DNA of 64,000 nucleotides from Paenibacillus durus ATCC 35681 (GTDB lineage: Bacteria; Bacillota; Bacilli; Paenibacillales; Paenibacillaceae), in the NCBI RefSeq assembly GCF_000993825.1, contig NZ_CP011114.1, positions 3,844,001-3,908,000 of the forward strand, written 5' to 3'. The first letter of the stretch is position 1. Every line of letters starts with the position of its first letter. A program made the translations under genes and the position numbers. Positions 8,869-17,400 of the stretch are shown here, piece after piece. Below the pieces are notes generated by a model. The model did not search any database and was not told the origin of the DNA. It saw only the letters and a program-made list of their open reading frames with translations.

Positions 8869-9273
8869 TTATCCGCAGTCCTCCTTATCCTGCTGCACAT
8901 TTCTCGGGTAGCGGATCATCAGGTTAGCCATATTGTAATTGGACTCTAGAACAGCATCGACAATGACAATCCCCTTCTTCACGGCAAACTCATAGCTTAT
9001 CTCTCCATGCGTCCAGCGGCGTTTAAACTTCAGACTCTCGAGTGCCATCAAACGAAACGAAGACTGCTGTGAGGCTGTCAGCCCCTCCGCCTCCTCCGCA
9101 AACGTTCCGCTGCGGCCGTACAGTGGATTATGACGGATTCCAAACTTCCCAATGATATTATTTCGTATTTGCACAAAAACCGTACCGGAAGATACCCCCG
9201 ATAATTCCTCCTGAAGCTCCTTAAACACCAGGTCCATTTGCCTAGCCAAAGACAATTGATCCGTCTTAAGCAT
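8869..9273 (-). CDS. conserved hypothetical protein
   Basis: A 134-residue, mixed alpha/beta soluble protein that I do not recognise. It begins with an amphipathic helix (QLSLARQMDLVFKELQEEL). The middle has a Gly-rich turn (GKFGIRHNPLYGRSG) and the C-terminal half a strand-rich block (ISYEFAVKKGIVIVDAVLES). No signal peptide or membrane helix is visible. A strong AGAGGAGG lies 7 nt before the ATG, and the codon use is like that of its neighbours, so it is very likely expressed. Confidence 0.7.
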   Translation of the reverse strand: MLKTDQLSLARQMDLVFKELQEELSGVSSGTVFVQIRNNIIGKFGIRHNPLYGRSGTFAEEAEGLTASQQSSFRLMALESLKFKRRWTHGEISYEFAVKKGIVIVDAVLESNYNMANLMIRYPRNVQQDKEDCG

Positions 9274-9458
9274 ACTTTTCCTCCTCTGTCATACTTGCTG
9301 CCTTACTCCTTAAGGCTTAGGACTCATTATAGGATAGAAGGCAATACCCCACAACAATCGTCAATATAATTGGGTTATTATCCCTATAAAATGCGCTTTT
9401 TCTTCTATCTTCTTCCAAATTCGCCTCGATAAAACGATCATTTTCGACAAATTTGCAT

Positions 9459-9497
9459 AAAAAACGACCCCCACGATCAAATCTATCCTGAGGGTCA
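9459..9497 (-). terminator. terminator downstream of pepF
   Basis: On the minus strand GACCCTC, a loop of about 17 nt and GGGGGTC are followed by GTTTTTT. It lies about 80 nt after the pepF stop. A 77-codon frame that spans it is judged non-coding. Confidence 0.65.
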
Positions 9498-9577
9498 TTT
9501 CGCATTTGCACAATATTCAATCCATTACTTGCGCTTAACTGCACGGACAAAGGCCAAATCTTTCATAAATACGAAGT

Positions 9578-11377
9578 TTAAGCTAGATGCTTGGTCATAT
9601 CCAGGAAGGTGGAAATATCTTCAAGAATCAGATCGGCGGCTCCCTGCCAAAAATCCGGCTTCGACAGATCCACGCCCAGATGCTTGCCCGCCAGATCCTC
9701 AAGCGTCATAACGCCTGTATCGCGCAGCAGCGCATCATATTTGTCCGCAAAGGAAGGACCTTCCTGCAGAGCGAGACGGTACAATCCGGTGCTAAACATA
9801 TACCCTACCGTATAAGGGAAGTTATAGAACGGCACGTCGGTAATATAAAAATGCAGCTTGGACGCCCAGAAATGCGGATGGTAGCCGGAAAGAATGCCGC
9901 CAAAAGCTTCCTTCTGCGCTTCCACCATAAGCGCGGAAATCTCTTCTGCGCTGACAAGTCCCGCCTTGCGCTTCTCGTAGAAACGGGTCTCAAACAGGAA
10001 CCGGGCATGTATGTTCATAAAAAAGGCGACGCTGTTCTGGATTTTCTCTTCCAGCAGTGCCAGCTTCTCTTCATCGCTCCCTGCCGCCTTGACCTGCGCA
10101 CCTGAGACGATGACCTCGGCAAAGGTCGAAGCCGTTTCCGCCACATTCATCGCGTAGTTCTGGTTAAGCACCGGCTGGTCATCGAGCAGATAAGAATGGT
10201 AGGCATGGCCTAGTTCATGCGCAAGCGTCGCCACATTGGAAGGCGTGCCGCTGTAAGTCATAAATATCCGCGACTCCTTGCTCAGCGGGAACGAGACGCA
10301 GAAGCCGCCGGGACGCTTGCCCGGCCGGTCTTCCACTTCAATCCAGCTGCTGTCAAATGCGCGCTCGGCAAATTCCGCAAGCTTCGGACTGAATTTACCG
10401 AACTGGGTGACAATTTCTTCCGCCGCCCGGTCATAAGATATTTTGCCTGAGGACCGCGCCAGCGGGGCTTCCACGTCTTCCCAGCCGAGCTTTGCAAGTC
10501 CCAGCAGCTTCGCCTTGCGCTCCAAATAGGCGATAAGAGCGGGCTTGCTCTTGACGATAACGTCCCACATAACATCCAGCGACTCGCGGGACATGCGGTT
10601 AATGCTGAGGGGCTCTTTCAGCACATCGTCCCATCCCCGGCGCTCATACAGCTTCAGGCGGAACCCGGCCAGATGATTAAGCGTATCCGCGGCGTAATCG
10701 GCGACGCCTTCCCACGCTTTTTCCCATTTGACGAACATATCCTTCCGGGCTTGATTGTCATTGTCTTGCAGCTTGTTGAAAGCCTGGCCCGCCGACAGCA
10801 GCTTCTCCCCGTCCTCATCCGTGTAGGGAATGGCGATGGAGCTGACAATCGTTTCATAATGCTCGCTCCAGCCGTGATAGCCATCCACCGCAAGCTCAAG
10901 CGCCAGGCTCTCCAGCTCCGGGCTCATCTTCTCACGGGCTAGATCCCGGCTCTCGCTAAGCACGAATGTCAGCGGGGCGATCTCAGGCCGGGCCATCCAC
11001 TCCTGCCATACATCCTCTTCCGTCTGGCGAAGCACATTTTCAAATTCAGAGGATACACCCTGAAACCGGGCGCTGAGTCCGGCAACGGTTCCCGACAGGC
11101 GTACGGCTCCTTTATCCTGCTGGTTCTGCGCTCCAAGGCATCCGGCGAACTCCGAGGCCTGAACAAGACGCGCGGTACAGCTTTGCAGAAGCTCGATAAC
11201 GCCGTCCAGCGACTTCGTCGACTCCAAATCCGCTGGAGCCTTAGCCGCTCTTACTTGCTCCGCGAGCTTGCCGATATCGCCTTCCAGTTCGCTTAAGAAC
11301 CGTTCAAATCCGGGGGATGCCGAGCCCCCTTCAAAAATGGAATCCAGTTCCCAAGTTAAAGACAACGGTTGTTTCAT
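9578..11377 (-). CDS. pepF: M3 family oligoendopeptidase F
   Basis: A 599-residue zinc metallopeptidase. The motif HELGH in ATLAHELGHAYHSYLL and the downstream Glu in AETASTFAE form the HExxH+E zinc site of family M3. It cleaves short cytoplasmic peptides. The length equals that of other PepF-type enzymes, and the N-terminal all-helical domain is complete. GGTGG lies 7 nt before the ATG. It is divergent from the YycC unit and ends in a terminator. Confidence 0.93.
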   Translation of the reverse strand: MKQPLSLTWELDSIFEGGSASPGFERFLSELEGDIGKLAEQVRAAKAPADLESTKSLDGVIELLQSCTARLVQASEFAGCLGAQNQQDKGAVRLSGTVAGLSARFQGVSSEFENVLRQTEEDVWQEWMARPEIAPLTFVLSESRDLAREKMSPELESLALELAVDGYHGWSEHYETIVSSIAIPYTDEDGEKLLSAGQAFNKLQDNDNQARKDMFVKWEKAWEGVADYAADTLNHLAGFRLKLYERRGWDDVLKEPLSINRMSRESLDVMWDVIVKSKPALIAYLERKAKLLGLAKLGWEDVEAPLARSSGKISYDRAAEEIVTQFGKFSPKLAEFAERAFDSSWIEVEDRPGKRPGGFCVSFPLSKESRIFMTYSGTPSNVATLAHELGHAYHSYLLDDQPVLNQNYAMNVAETASTFAEVIVSGAQVKAAGSDEEKLALLEEKIQNSVAFFMNIHARFLFETRFYEKRKAGLVSAEEISALMVEAQKEAFGGILSGYHPHFWASKLHFYITDVPFYNFPYTVGYMFSTGLYRLALQEGPSFADKYDALLRDTGVMTLEDLAGKHLGVDLSKPDFWQGAADLILEDISTFLDMTKHLA

Positions 11378-11439
11378 TTTCGTACCACCATTCCTTTACT
11401 TTTCATTCGGTTCACCAATCCCATCATACAACATTCACT

Positions 11440-11468
11440 TTGTAATTGGAGCTATCCCATGGTAAAGT
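11440..11468 (+). promoter_or_regulatory. putative sigma-A promoter of the YycC unit
   Basis: TTGTAA (11440-11445), a 17-bp spacer and TAAAGT (11463-11468) lie 44 nt before the YycC start. Confidence 0.45.
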
Positions 11469-11511
11469 GAATAACACGCCATACCATTCATTAAAGAACA
11501 GGAGGACATTA

Positions 11512-11697
11512 ATGATGCGGCCACTGCAAATTTCGCCGGAAACGGCCTTGGCGCTCTCTAAGCAGCTGGGTGTGCCTCTGGAACATTTAATGCATATGCC
11601 CCAGCATATTCTGCTGCAAAAAATAGCCGAACTATCCAAGAAAAATACGGATGGCGGAGAACCGAAAGACGGTGTGGAAGGCAAGGACGAAGCATGA
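11512..11697 (+). CDS. YycC-like small protein
   Basis: A 61-residue protein with the conserved block LQISPETALALSKQLGVPLE followed by HLMHMPQHILLQKIAEL, matching the YycC family of Bacillales, whose function is unknown. The C-terminal 15 residues are charged and probably disordered. Two consecutive ATG codons at 11512 and 11515 follow AGGAGG by 6 and 9 nt; either could be used. Its stop overlaps the next start (ATGA), so the two are translationally coupled. Confidence 0.8.
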   Translation: MMRPLQISPETALALSKQLGVPLEHLMHMPQHILLQKIAELSKKNTDGGEPKDGVEGKDEA

Positions 11698-11924
11698 TTC
11701 CGTTCAGCCACACGTGGCCGTACGAACTCATACTGGGCGATTTGTACGTCCAATCCTGCCCATTCTGCAGCGCGGAGAACGTGCTGCTCCCTATGAAGCC
11801 CAAGGAGCTTCAGAGCGTCCGGGAAGGCAAGAAGAAGCTGCTAGTCTTCCCCTGCTGCAGCGAAAGACCTGTCGTGGTGGATAGCGACGGCGATTATCTG
11901 CTGTTCGACCGGGCGGTGCGCTAA
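11694..11924 (+). CDS. small Cys-rich conserved hypothetical protein
   Basis: A 76-residue protein overlapping the YycC gene by 4 nt. It contains one CPFC motif (SCPFCSAENVLL) and a CC pair (FPCCSERPV) about 30 residues later, a spacing compatible with a small zinc ribbon or a redox site; which one cannot be decided. The last codons form the 5' arm of the terminator. I do not recognise a named family. Confidence 0.7.
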   Translation: MIPFSHTWPYELILGDLYVQSCPFCSAENVLLPMKPKELQSVREGKKKLLVFPCCSERPVVVDSDGDYLLFDRAVR

Positions 11925-11947
11925 AGGCACCGTCCGGTTCTTTTTTT
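11908..11947 (+). terminator. rho-independent terminator overlapping a gene end
   Basis: The perfect 12-bp stem ACCGGGCGGTGC / GCACCGTCCGGT (one wobble) and a 7-nt loop are followed by TCTTTTTTT. The left arm lies inside the last codons of the small Cys-rich gene. It also ends at the convergent DUF2225 gene. Confidence 0.88.
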
Positions 11948-12662
11948 ACAATATCCCCCTTAATTCTTCCGTTCCCGTACTCGAACCGCCTTGTTCTCCG
12001 AGCATCTGTTCGCGAATAATCGTCCACTGCTCGCGAGCCGCCCGTATCATCGCCGCATCCATAATTTTCTGGTCATTGACCAGACGCGAGAACCATTTCA
12101 CCGCCTCGTTGAACCAGCCGATTCGCCGGTTAAGCTCCCCGATCAGAAACATCAGACGCGCATCATTTCCGGCAACCCCGTCCCGTTCAAATACATTAAT
12201 GTAGGACTCCAGCGAATAATGAAGAAAGCGCTGTTCCTGCTCGGTGTTGCCCTGATACCGGTACAACCAGGCGATATGATGCAGAAGGCTGGCGACGATG
12301 CGCTCTTTGTCGCCTATGCACTGCGCACAGAGCAGCGCCAGCTTGTACGTCTCCAGCGCCTCCTCCCAGCTCCGCTTGCCTCCGAAATCGCGGGGCTGCC
12401 AGCGGCTGCCGACCCGCTCGCTGAACGCCTTCCGCTGCCATTCGGCCAGCTTGCTCACGGAGTTCTCCGTGGAGGCGAAGCCGCAGAAAGGGCATACCCG
12501 GACGACGTAATAATCGGGATTCTCTTCCTTGTAATAAGAGCAAAAATCCGCATCCCGGCGAACAGCCCTCTTGAGGCTGGGACGCACTCTGGAGGTTACG
12601 AATTCGCGTTCACAATTGCCACAGTTTACTTTAATGGAGTATAGGGGCTCCAAATAGGTCAT
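11946..12662 (-). CDS. DUF2225 domain protein
   Basis: A 238-residue protein with two CxxC pairs near the N-terminus (NCGNCEREF and VCPFCGFAS) that probably hold a zinc ion, followed by a helical region resembling tetratricopeptide repeats (YKLALLCAQCIGDKERIVASL; LFIGELNRRIGWFNEAVKWF). This is the standard architecture of DUF2225, a Firmicutes family of unknown role. GAGG lies 6-7 nt before the ATG. It is downstream of the truncated haemoglobin gene (31-nt gap) and probably co-transcribed. Confidence 0.85.
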   Translation of the reverse strand: MTYLEPLYSIKVNCGNCEREFVTSRVRPSLKRAVRRDADFCSYYKEENPDYYVVRVCPFCGFASTENSVSKLAEWQRKAFSERVGSRWQPRDFGGKRSWEEALETYKLALLCAQCIGDKERIVASLLHHIAWLYRYQGNTEQEQRFLHYSLESYINVFERDGVAGNDARLMFLIGELNRRIGWFNEAVKWFSRLVNDQKIMDAAMIRAAREQWTIIREQMLGEQGGSSTGTEELRGIL

Positions 12663-12693
12663 GTGCCCTCATTCCTTTCGCGTCAGTCATGCT

Positions 12694-13083
12694 TCAATCT
12701 CTTTCTCCGGGCATGTTGACAAAATGGCGGGCCGGGCCTGCAAGCCGGTGCAGTACGAGCGATCGGAGCGGTTCATCTACTCCGGTTTCCTTCAGCGCTT
12801 CTCCCATGCAGCCCAGCCACTCCTCCGATCGCTCCTCCGTAATCGGCACATGCATATGACGCGCTCTCATCATAGGATGTCCGTACAGCTCGGAGTACAG
12901 CTGCGGACCGCCGAAGAACTGAGTGAGAAAGCGGTATTGCTTATCCATAACGGGTACGATGTCGGCCGGAAACAGCGGACCAAGCCGTGGATGCGCCTGC
13001 ACTTTACTATAAAACACTTCCACCAGTTTGCGCAGCCTCTCGGCTCCTCCCAAATTCTCAAATATGCTTTTCTCCGGATTCAT
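12694..13083 (-). CDS. group II truncated haemoglobin (YjbI-like)
   Basis: A 129-residue 2-on-2 globin. The proximal His lies in RARHMHVPI, the B10-type Tyr in EVFYSKV, and the Trp of group II globins in SEEWLGCM; FPADIVPVMDKQYRFLTQFFGGP is also typical. Such proteins bind O2 or NO with heme in the cytoplasm and may act as peroxidases or in NO detoxification. ATG 13083 was preferred; a TTG four codons upstream is possible and no strong Shine-Dalgarno is seen for either. Confidence 0.9.
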   Translation of the reverse strand: MNPEKSIFENLGGAERLRKLVEVFYSKVQAHPRLGPLFPADIVPVMDKQYRFLTQFFGGPQLYSELYGHPMMRARHMHVPITEERSEEWLGCMGEALKETGVDEPLRSLVLHRLAGPARHFVNMPGERD

Positions 13084-13128
13084 TGATGCAACCAACTTTC
13101 TGCCGATTTTAATCGTATTGACCTATTC

Positions 13129-13137
13129 ATTATACCA
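13129..13137 (-). promoter_or_regulatory. extended -10 promoter for the globin-DUF2225 pair
   Basis: The minus strand reads TTGGTATAAT, an extended -10 (TG-N-TATAAT at 13137-13129), with no clear -35. It lies 46 nt before the globin start. Confidence 0.5.
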
Positions 13138-13269
13138 AAATCAGGGTCATACGACATCTTGCCAACACGAAAAATGAGAGAAAAAATTCCTATATACCTA
13201 AACGAATGAGCCCCGTATCCCAAACCTTTGTCCTAAGAAAAGGGGCCTACATCTTAAATGTGAAGAAAT

Positions 13270-13385
13270 GTTCAATATTTCCAAAGAAGAAACGCCTGAC
13301 GGCGTCCTTGAAGGACGCAAGTACGTTTCTCGTAGAAATATAAGGCGTTTACAAGCGTGAAACTTATGAATTCTTATATTTTAAA
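13270..13385. repeat. composite palindromic intergenic element
   Basis: Nested inverted repeats: AAACG (about 13290) against CGTTT (13325), enclosing GGCGTCCTTGAAGGACGC, then AAATATAAG (13336) against CTTATATTT (13373). No reading frame with a ribosome binding site covers it. It has the form of a small dispersed palindromic repeat able to fold in RNA or single-stranded DNA. Confidence 0.5.
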
Positions 13386-13392
13386 AAAAGCC

Positions 13393-13423
13393 AAAAAAGA
13401 CGCTAAACGAATGTTTAGCGTCT
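13393..13423 (-). terminator. terminator of a small membrane-peptide gene
   Basis: On the minus strand GACGCTAAAC and GTTTAGCGTC pair perfectly (10 bp) around a 4-nt loop, followed by TTTTTTGG. It starts 9 nt after the stop of the peptide gene. Confidence 0.8.
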
Positions 13424-13431
13424 GCAGCATA

Positions 13432-13533
13432 TTAATAGGTCCGCCAATCCTCATCACCGGGAGAGACGAGGGAGGCCCGGATGACATAAACAAAAGCGCA
13501 AACGAGAACGCCGGCAACTACGCTCATCATCAT
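13432..13533 (-). CDS. small single-helix membrane peptide
   Basis: A 33-residue product with a hydrophobic helix (SVVAGVLVCAFVYVIRASLV) and a short acidic tail ending EDWRTY. Three in-frame ATGs occur in tandem; GGATGGAG just upstream favours the second or third (13530 or 13527). The dedicated terminator right behind it and the membrane-like composition argue that it is a real gene. The family is not recognised; the shape is like that of small regulatory or spore membrane peptides. Confidence 0.5.
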   Translation of the reverse strand: MMMSVVAGVLVCAFVYVIRASLVSPGDEDWRTY

Positions 13534-13697
13534 CACTCCATCCCTAATATTAAAGTTTTCGAAAAGGTGCTTTAATTAATTTTTATATTACCACAAATAC
13601 AGTAAAAATGCACCCTCTGCTGTAACCGCTTACTTTGTTTTTTTGTACTGTTTGTCCCTCTGCATGCATACATCTTATCATAGACCGGGAGGCGTAA

Positions 13698-14957
13698 ATG
13701 ATGACCTTGAAAAAGCTAAGCGGCCCTTCTTGGGCCTTGGGGCTCGCCGGCTGTATGCTGCTCGTACTGGTTTATCCCGATGCTTCTCTTCGTGCTGCTC
13801 TGAGGGGAATGGCCATCTGGTGGGATGTGCTGTTCCCGTCGCTCTTTCCTTTCTTCGTCATTTCCGAACTCATGCTCGGCTTCGGAGTCGTCCACCTGTT
13901 CGGCGCTCTGTTTGATCCGCTGATGCGCCCGCTGTTCCGCATTCCCGGCAGCGGCGGCTTCGTGCTTGCGATGGGCTATGTGTCCGGCTATCCGGTCGGA
14001 GCCCGGCTGACGGCCAAGCTGCGGGAGCAGAACCTGCTTACCCGCGTCGAAGGGGAACGGCTTGTGGCTTGTACGACTTCCTCCGATCCGATCTTCCTGC
14101 TCGGCGCTGTTTCGGTCGGTTTTTTTCATAATCCCGCTTTGGGGCCCTGCCTGGCGCTGGCCCACTACGGGAGCGGTCTGCTTGTCGGCCTGCTGATGTC
14201 CTTTCACGGACGAAGGGAAGAACGGAACGCCGCAGCCGGGCAGAAGTCTATCTTGATGACCGAAACGCACCGCCCCGGCAAGCTAAAGAAGCAGCGGCCG
14301 GAACCGGGCCGTCTCCGTACCGCCTTCGCTTCCATGGCCGAAGCGCGCCACCGCGACGGGCGGACGCTCGGGGAGCTGCTGAAGGGGGCGGTGCAATCCT
14401 CTCTACAGCTTATTATTGTCGTAGGAGGGCTCGTTGTATTCTTCACCGTACTGATGGAACTGCTGAGCCGGGCAGGTATAATGGCCTTCCTCTTCTCGGT
14501 AATCGGGCGGTTTCTTTCGGTTTTAGGCTTCCCCCAGGGGCTGACCGAGGCGGTAACGAGCGGCTTTTTCGAGGTTACGCTCGGCGCCAAAGCGGCCGGA
14601 ACCGCGTCCGCCGCACTCCCCTTCAAGGCCGCCGCCGCCGCGTTTATTCTCTCCTGGGGCGGTCTGTCCGTGCACGCCCAGGTTGCCAGCATCTGGAACG
14701 GGACGGGACTCCGTTATCTGCCCTTTGCCGCCGCCCGTATCCTGCATGCTTTCCTGTCGGCCGGACTGACGCTGCTTCTCTGGCCGCCGATGATGGAAGC
14801 TTCTCCGGCGCTGGCTCCGCTCTGGATGCCGGGTCCGGCCCTGTACTCTCCAGCAGCAGGGCTCATGCTTCTCGCCCTGCTGCTGGCCGGCGCCTTGCTG
14901 CTGTCGCTTGCGGCGGCCGCCTCCGGCAGAGTCCTGCGGATTCTTCTCCGGCGCTGA
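13698..14957 (+). CDS. ylbJ: sporulation integral membrane protein YlbJ
   Basis: A 419-residue polytopic protein with about ten hydrophobic helices and two conserved nucleoside-transporter-like 'gate' blocks: WWDVLFPSLFPFFVISELM with GYVSGYPVGARL, and GLTEAVTSGFFEVTLGAKAA. This is the YlbJ pattern; in B. subtilis ylbJ is a mother-cell gene needed for spore heat resistance. GGGAGG lies 5 nt before the ATG. A CATACATC at 13667-13674 resembles the sigma-E -10 (CATACANT), but a good -35 is not visible. Residues 170-235 form an unusually long basic cytoplasmic loop. Confidence 0.9.
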   Translation: MMTLKKLSGPSWALGLAGCMLLVLVYPDASLRAALRGMAIWWDVLFPSLFPFFVISELMLGFGVVHLFGALFDPLMRPLFRIPGSGGFVLAMGYVSGYPVGARLTAKLREQNLLTRVEGERLVACTTSSDPIFLLGAVSVGFFHNPALGPCLALAHYGSGLLVGLLMSFHGRREERNAAAGQKSILMTETHRPGKLKKQRPEPGRLRTAFASMAEARHRDGRTLGELLKGAVQSSLQLIIVVGGLVVFFTVLMELLSRAGIMAFLFSVIGRFLSVLGFPQGLTEAVTSGFFEVTLGAKAAGTASAALPFKAAAAAFILSWGGLSVHAQVASIWNGTGLRYLPFAAARILHAFLSAGLTLLLWPPMMEASPALAPLWMPGPALYSPAAGLMLLALLLAGALLLSLAAAASGRVLRILLRR

Positions 14958-14967
14958 ACGGCGAAGG

Positions 14968-15009
14968 ATTGCTCCACCGCGTGCAGCTCCCAGCGTGCGG
15001 TGGAGCAAT
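14968..15009 (+). terminator. long GC-rich hairpin after ylbJ
   Basis: A perfect 13-bp stem (ATTGCTCCACCGC with its complement) and a 16-nt loop begin 11 nt after the ylbJ stop. There is no T-run, so it may work as a 3'-end stabiliser or weak terminator. Confidence 0.5.
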
Positions 15010-15080
15010 ACGTGGCCGTCAACCACACGCTCCGCCCTTCGCGAAAGGCCCACCCTTTCGCCGAAATTCCCTTGAGAACG

Positions 15081-15116
15081 GCCGCCTCTCTCGGACGAAG
15101 GGAGGCGCTGTTTTTT
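15081..15116 (+). terminator. rho-independent terminator
   Basis: The stem CGCCTC / GAGGCG with flanking pairs is followed by CTGTTTTTT. This is the more canonical terminator of the ylbJ unit. Confidence 0.7.
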
Positions 15117-15144
15117 CCGGGTACAGTCTTTCCCCTGCTAAACA

Positions 15145-15173
15145 TTGTTTTCCTAAGCAAGATTGATTATGAT
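15145..15173 (+). promoter_or_regulatory. sigma-A promoter of the NAD kinase gene
   Basis: TTGTTT (15145-15150), a 17-bp spacer and TATGAT (15168-15173) lie 37 nt before the start codon. Confidence 0.6.
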
Positions 15174-15210
15174 CGGTGTATGACAGAACTAACAAAGGAG
15201 TCTATTCATC

Positions 15211-16014
15211 TTGAGATATTATGTCCTGGACCGTGGCGATCAACTGTCCATTGATCTCAGTCAACAATTTCATAAGCTTGCGGAAGAACGGGGGCTGCAG
15301 CTCGATGCCGAGACTCCCGAAATCGTAGTCTCCATCGGCGGAGACGGCACCATGCTTCATGCCTTCCATACCTTTATCGACCGGATTCCCGAGCTCGCCT
15401 TCGTCGGCGTCCATACCGGCCATCTCGGTTTCTATGCGGACTGGCAGTGCGAGGAACTCTCCACTCTGGTCGATTATATGTGCGGAAAAGGCGATCCTTC
15501 GCCGCATAAGCCGCGAATCGTCAAATATCCGCTCGTTGAGCTGGAAATCCATAGGAAATCGGGGACTACTTCGCATATCGCCCTTAATGAGTTTACTCTT
15601 AAAGGGGTTGAAGGCACGGTGGTTCTTCAGATCGACATTAACGACGAGACCTTCGAGATGTTCCGCGGCGACGGCATCTGTATTTCTACCCCTTCCGGGA
15701 GCACAGCCTATAATAAAAGTCTCGGAGGCGCGATGGTTCATCCTTCGATTGAGGCGCTGCAGATTGCGGAAATCGCGTCAATTAACAATCGGGTGTTCCG
15801 GACGATGGGCTCCCCGCTGCTCCTGCCCAAACATCATCACTGCGATATTTTCTCCCGGAGAGAGCAGAGGCTGATGCTGACCGTTGACCATACCAACTAT
15901 CCTATCGATGATTTGATCTCTGTCAGATGCCAGGTGTCGGAGAAAAAGGTCAGCTTCGCCCGTTACCGTCCGTTTCCGTTCTGGAAGCGCGTGCGTTCCT
16001 CATTCCTGGTGTAG
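15211..16014 (+). CDS. nadK: NAD kinase
   Basis: A 267-residue enzyme that phosphorylates NAD to NADP. The GGDGT motif (VVSIGGDGTMLHAF) and the substrate loop ISTPSGSTAYNKSLGGAMVHP identify it. The start is TTG 15211 with AAAGGAG 10 nt upstream. The N-terminus is short, as in the Bacillus PpnK proteins of 266-267 residues. B. subtilis has two NAD kinases; from this window I cannot say which one this matches. Confidence 0.94.
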   Translation: MRYYVLDRGDQLSIDLSQQFHKLAEERGLQLDAETPEIVVSIGGDGTMLHAFHTFIDRIPELAFVGVHTGHLGFYADWQCEELSTLVDYMCGKGDPSPHKPRIVKYPLVELEIHRKSGTTSHIALNEFTLKGVEGTVVLQIDINDETFEMFRGDGICISTPSGSTAYNKSLGGAMVHPSIEALQIAEIASINNRVFRTMGSPLLLPKHHHCDIFSRREQRLMLTVDHTNYPIDDLISVRCQVSEKKVSFARYRPFPFWKRVRSSFLV

Positions 16015-16186
16015 CATTCTCGTACATACAGCCGGTGCCCGCCCGTGCCCCGGCTGCCGCCGCATGGGCTTTACTTTTGCTTATCGATCTAGCAGGCCCT
16101 TTATCAAATTGATAGACAGAGAGAGAAACGGAATGGTATAATGAGACTATTTTACAAATAGTTACATATAGAAGGGGAGAAATTTG

Positions 16187-17389
16187 TTGAAAAAATGGTT
16201 CATTATGCTGGGGGTCTTGTTATTGTCCCTGGCTCCTGCGGTCCCTGCGTTCGCCGCGCCCGTGACTGCTCCCGCGCCGATCAAGGTTTATATTGACGGT
16301 GTCAAGCTTTCCTTTTCCTCTGGCTCTCCCTATTTACAGAACGGCTCCGTCATGGTTCCATTCCGGGCCGTGTTCGAGAAGCTCGGCTTGAAGGTGGGCT
16401 GGGACCCCGTCGGCCGCGTAGTAACCGGTACAAGCCCGGAGCTAAGCTTGAAGCTGACCATCGGCAGCAGCCGCGCCGCAGTCAACAGCGTGGTCCGCAA
16501 GCTGCCGGCCGCTCCCGTCGAGTCCGGCGGAACCGCTTATGTGCCGCTGCGTTTTGTCGGCGAAGCCACCGGCGGCGGCGTAGTCTGGAACGCGTCCTCA
16601 AGAAGCGTTCAAATTACGAGACCTGTATCCAAGAGCCGGGATAAAGCGGACATTGTCTCCCTGATGAGCAAGCTGACGAGCTATTTTAACTCGGAGAATA
16701 CAGCGGGGATTACCTCTTTGTCCCAGGCAGGCTCGGACTTTGCTCTGAGTATCAGCGCCCTTGAATTTTCATTCCGCAATTACGATTTGAAGAGCGAAAT
16801 CAAAAGCGTCGATATCGTTAGCCTTGAGGCGAACGAAGCTACGGTGGCTACAGTAGAGACCTCCACCCGCATCGGAGGAGCCTATATTCCGGACACGCAG
16901 GACGAGTATATCTATACCCTTGTCCGTAACGGATCATGGAAGGTATCGAATATACAGAATCAGAAATCGACCCTTCTCTTGACGCGAGACCAAGGCATGA
17001 AGCCCGCTGAAATGCCGCAAAGTGCCGATACGGCCATTCAGGAATTGCTCAAGCGCTATTATCAGAGCCTGAACGACAAAAATGTGGCCGGAATGCTATC
17101 CACCTTAACTTTCCATGACGAGGATAATGACAAGGCGCAGAAAGCGGCCTTAGAGGATTTCTTCAAGACGTATAATCTAAGCTATGCCCTATCCGCTTCG
17201 AATGTCTTTTACTACAGCGACAATGAAGCAGCCGTCTATGTCGAGCAGCAGATTACCGATAAGAATGAATCGTCGTCTTCCAACAAGACTCTCATTCTGG
17301 TTCTGAACAAGTCAGCAGAAGGCACCTGGACCATCAGTAACAGCTACACCGTCTCCGATACAATGGAAGACGGATCAAATAATCCGTAA
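16187..17389 (+). CDS. secreted protein with copper-amine-oxidase-type stalk domain
   Basis: A 400-residue exported protein. A signal peptide with a basic start (LKKW), a hydrophobic core and the AFA-A cleavage region ends near residue 25. It is followed by a stalk domain of the copper amine oxidase N-terminal type (VYIDGVKLSF, MVPFRAVFEKLGLKVGWDP, AYVPLRFVGEATGGGVVWN). Two NTF2/DUF-like folds probably make up the rest (residues 155-270 and 285-395). Two TTG codons in tandem (16184, 16187) follow AAGGGGAG; the second has the better 7-nt spacing. An extended -10 (TGGTATAAT) ends at 16142. It is the first gene of a pair with the S41 protease. Confidence 0.82.
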   Translation: MKKWFIMLGVLLLSLAPAVPAFAAPVTAPAPIKVYIDGVKLSFSSGSPYLQNGSVMVPFRAVFEKLGLKVGWDPVGRVVTGTSPELSLKLTIGSSRAAVNSVVRKLPAAPVESGGTAYVPLRFVGEATGGGVVWNASSRSVQITRPVSKSRDKADIVSLMSKLTSYFNSENTAGITSLSQAGSDFALSISALEFSFRNYDLKSEIKSVDIVSLEANEATVATVETSTRIGGAYIPDTQDEYIYTLVRNGSWKVSNIQNQKSTLLLTRDQGMKPAEMPQSADTAIQELLKRYYQSLNDKNVAGMLSTLTFHDEDNDKAQKAALEDFFKTYNLSYALSASNVFYYSDNEAAVYVEQQITDKNESSSSNKTLILVLNKSAEGTWTISNSYTVSDTMEDGSNNP

Positions 17390-17400
17390 AGGATGTTTTT

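Noticed and set aside
9317..9550. A 77-codon minus-strand frame between the hypothetical gene and pepF.
   Set aside because: It starts at TTG without a ribosome binding site and runs straight through the pepF terminator hairpin and its T-run, so it is taken as non-coding.
13357..13575. A 72-codon plus-strand frame rich in Lys and His.
   Set aside because: It lies antisense over the small membrane peptide and its terminator and has no ribosome binding site.
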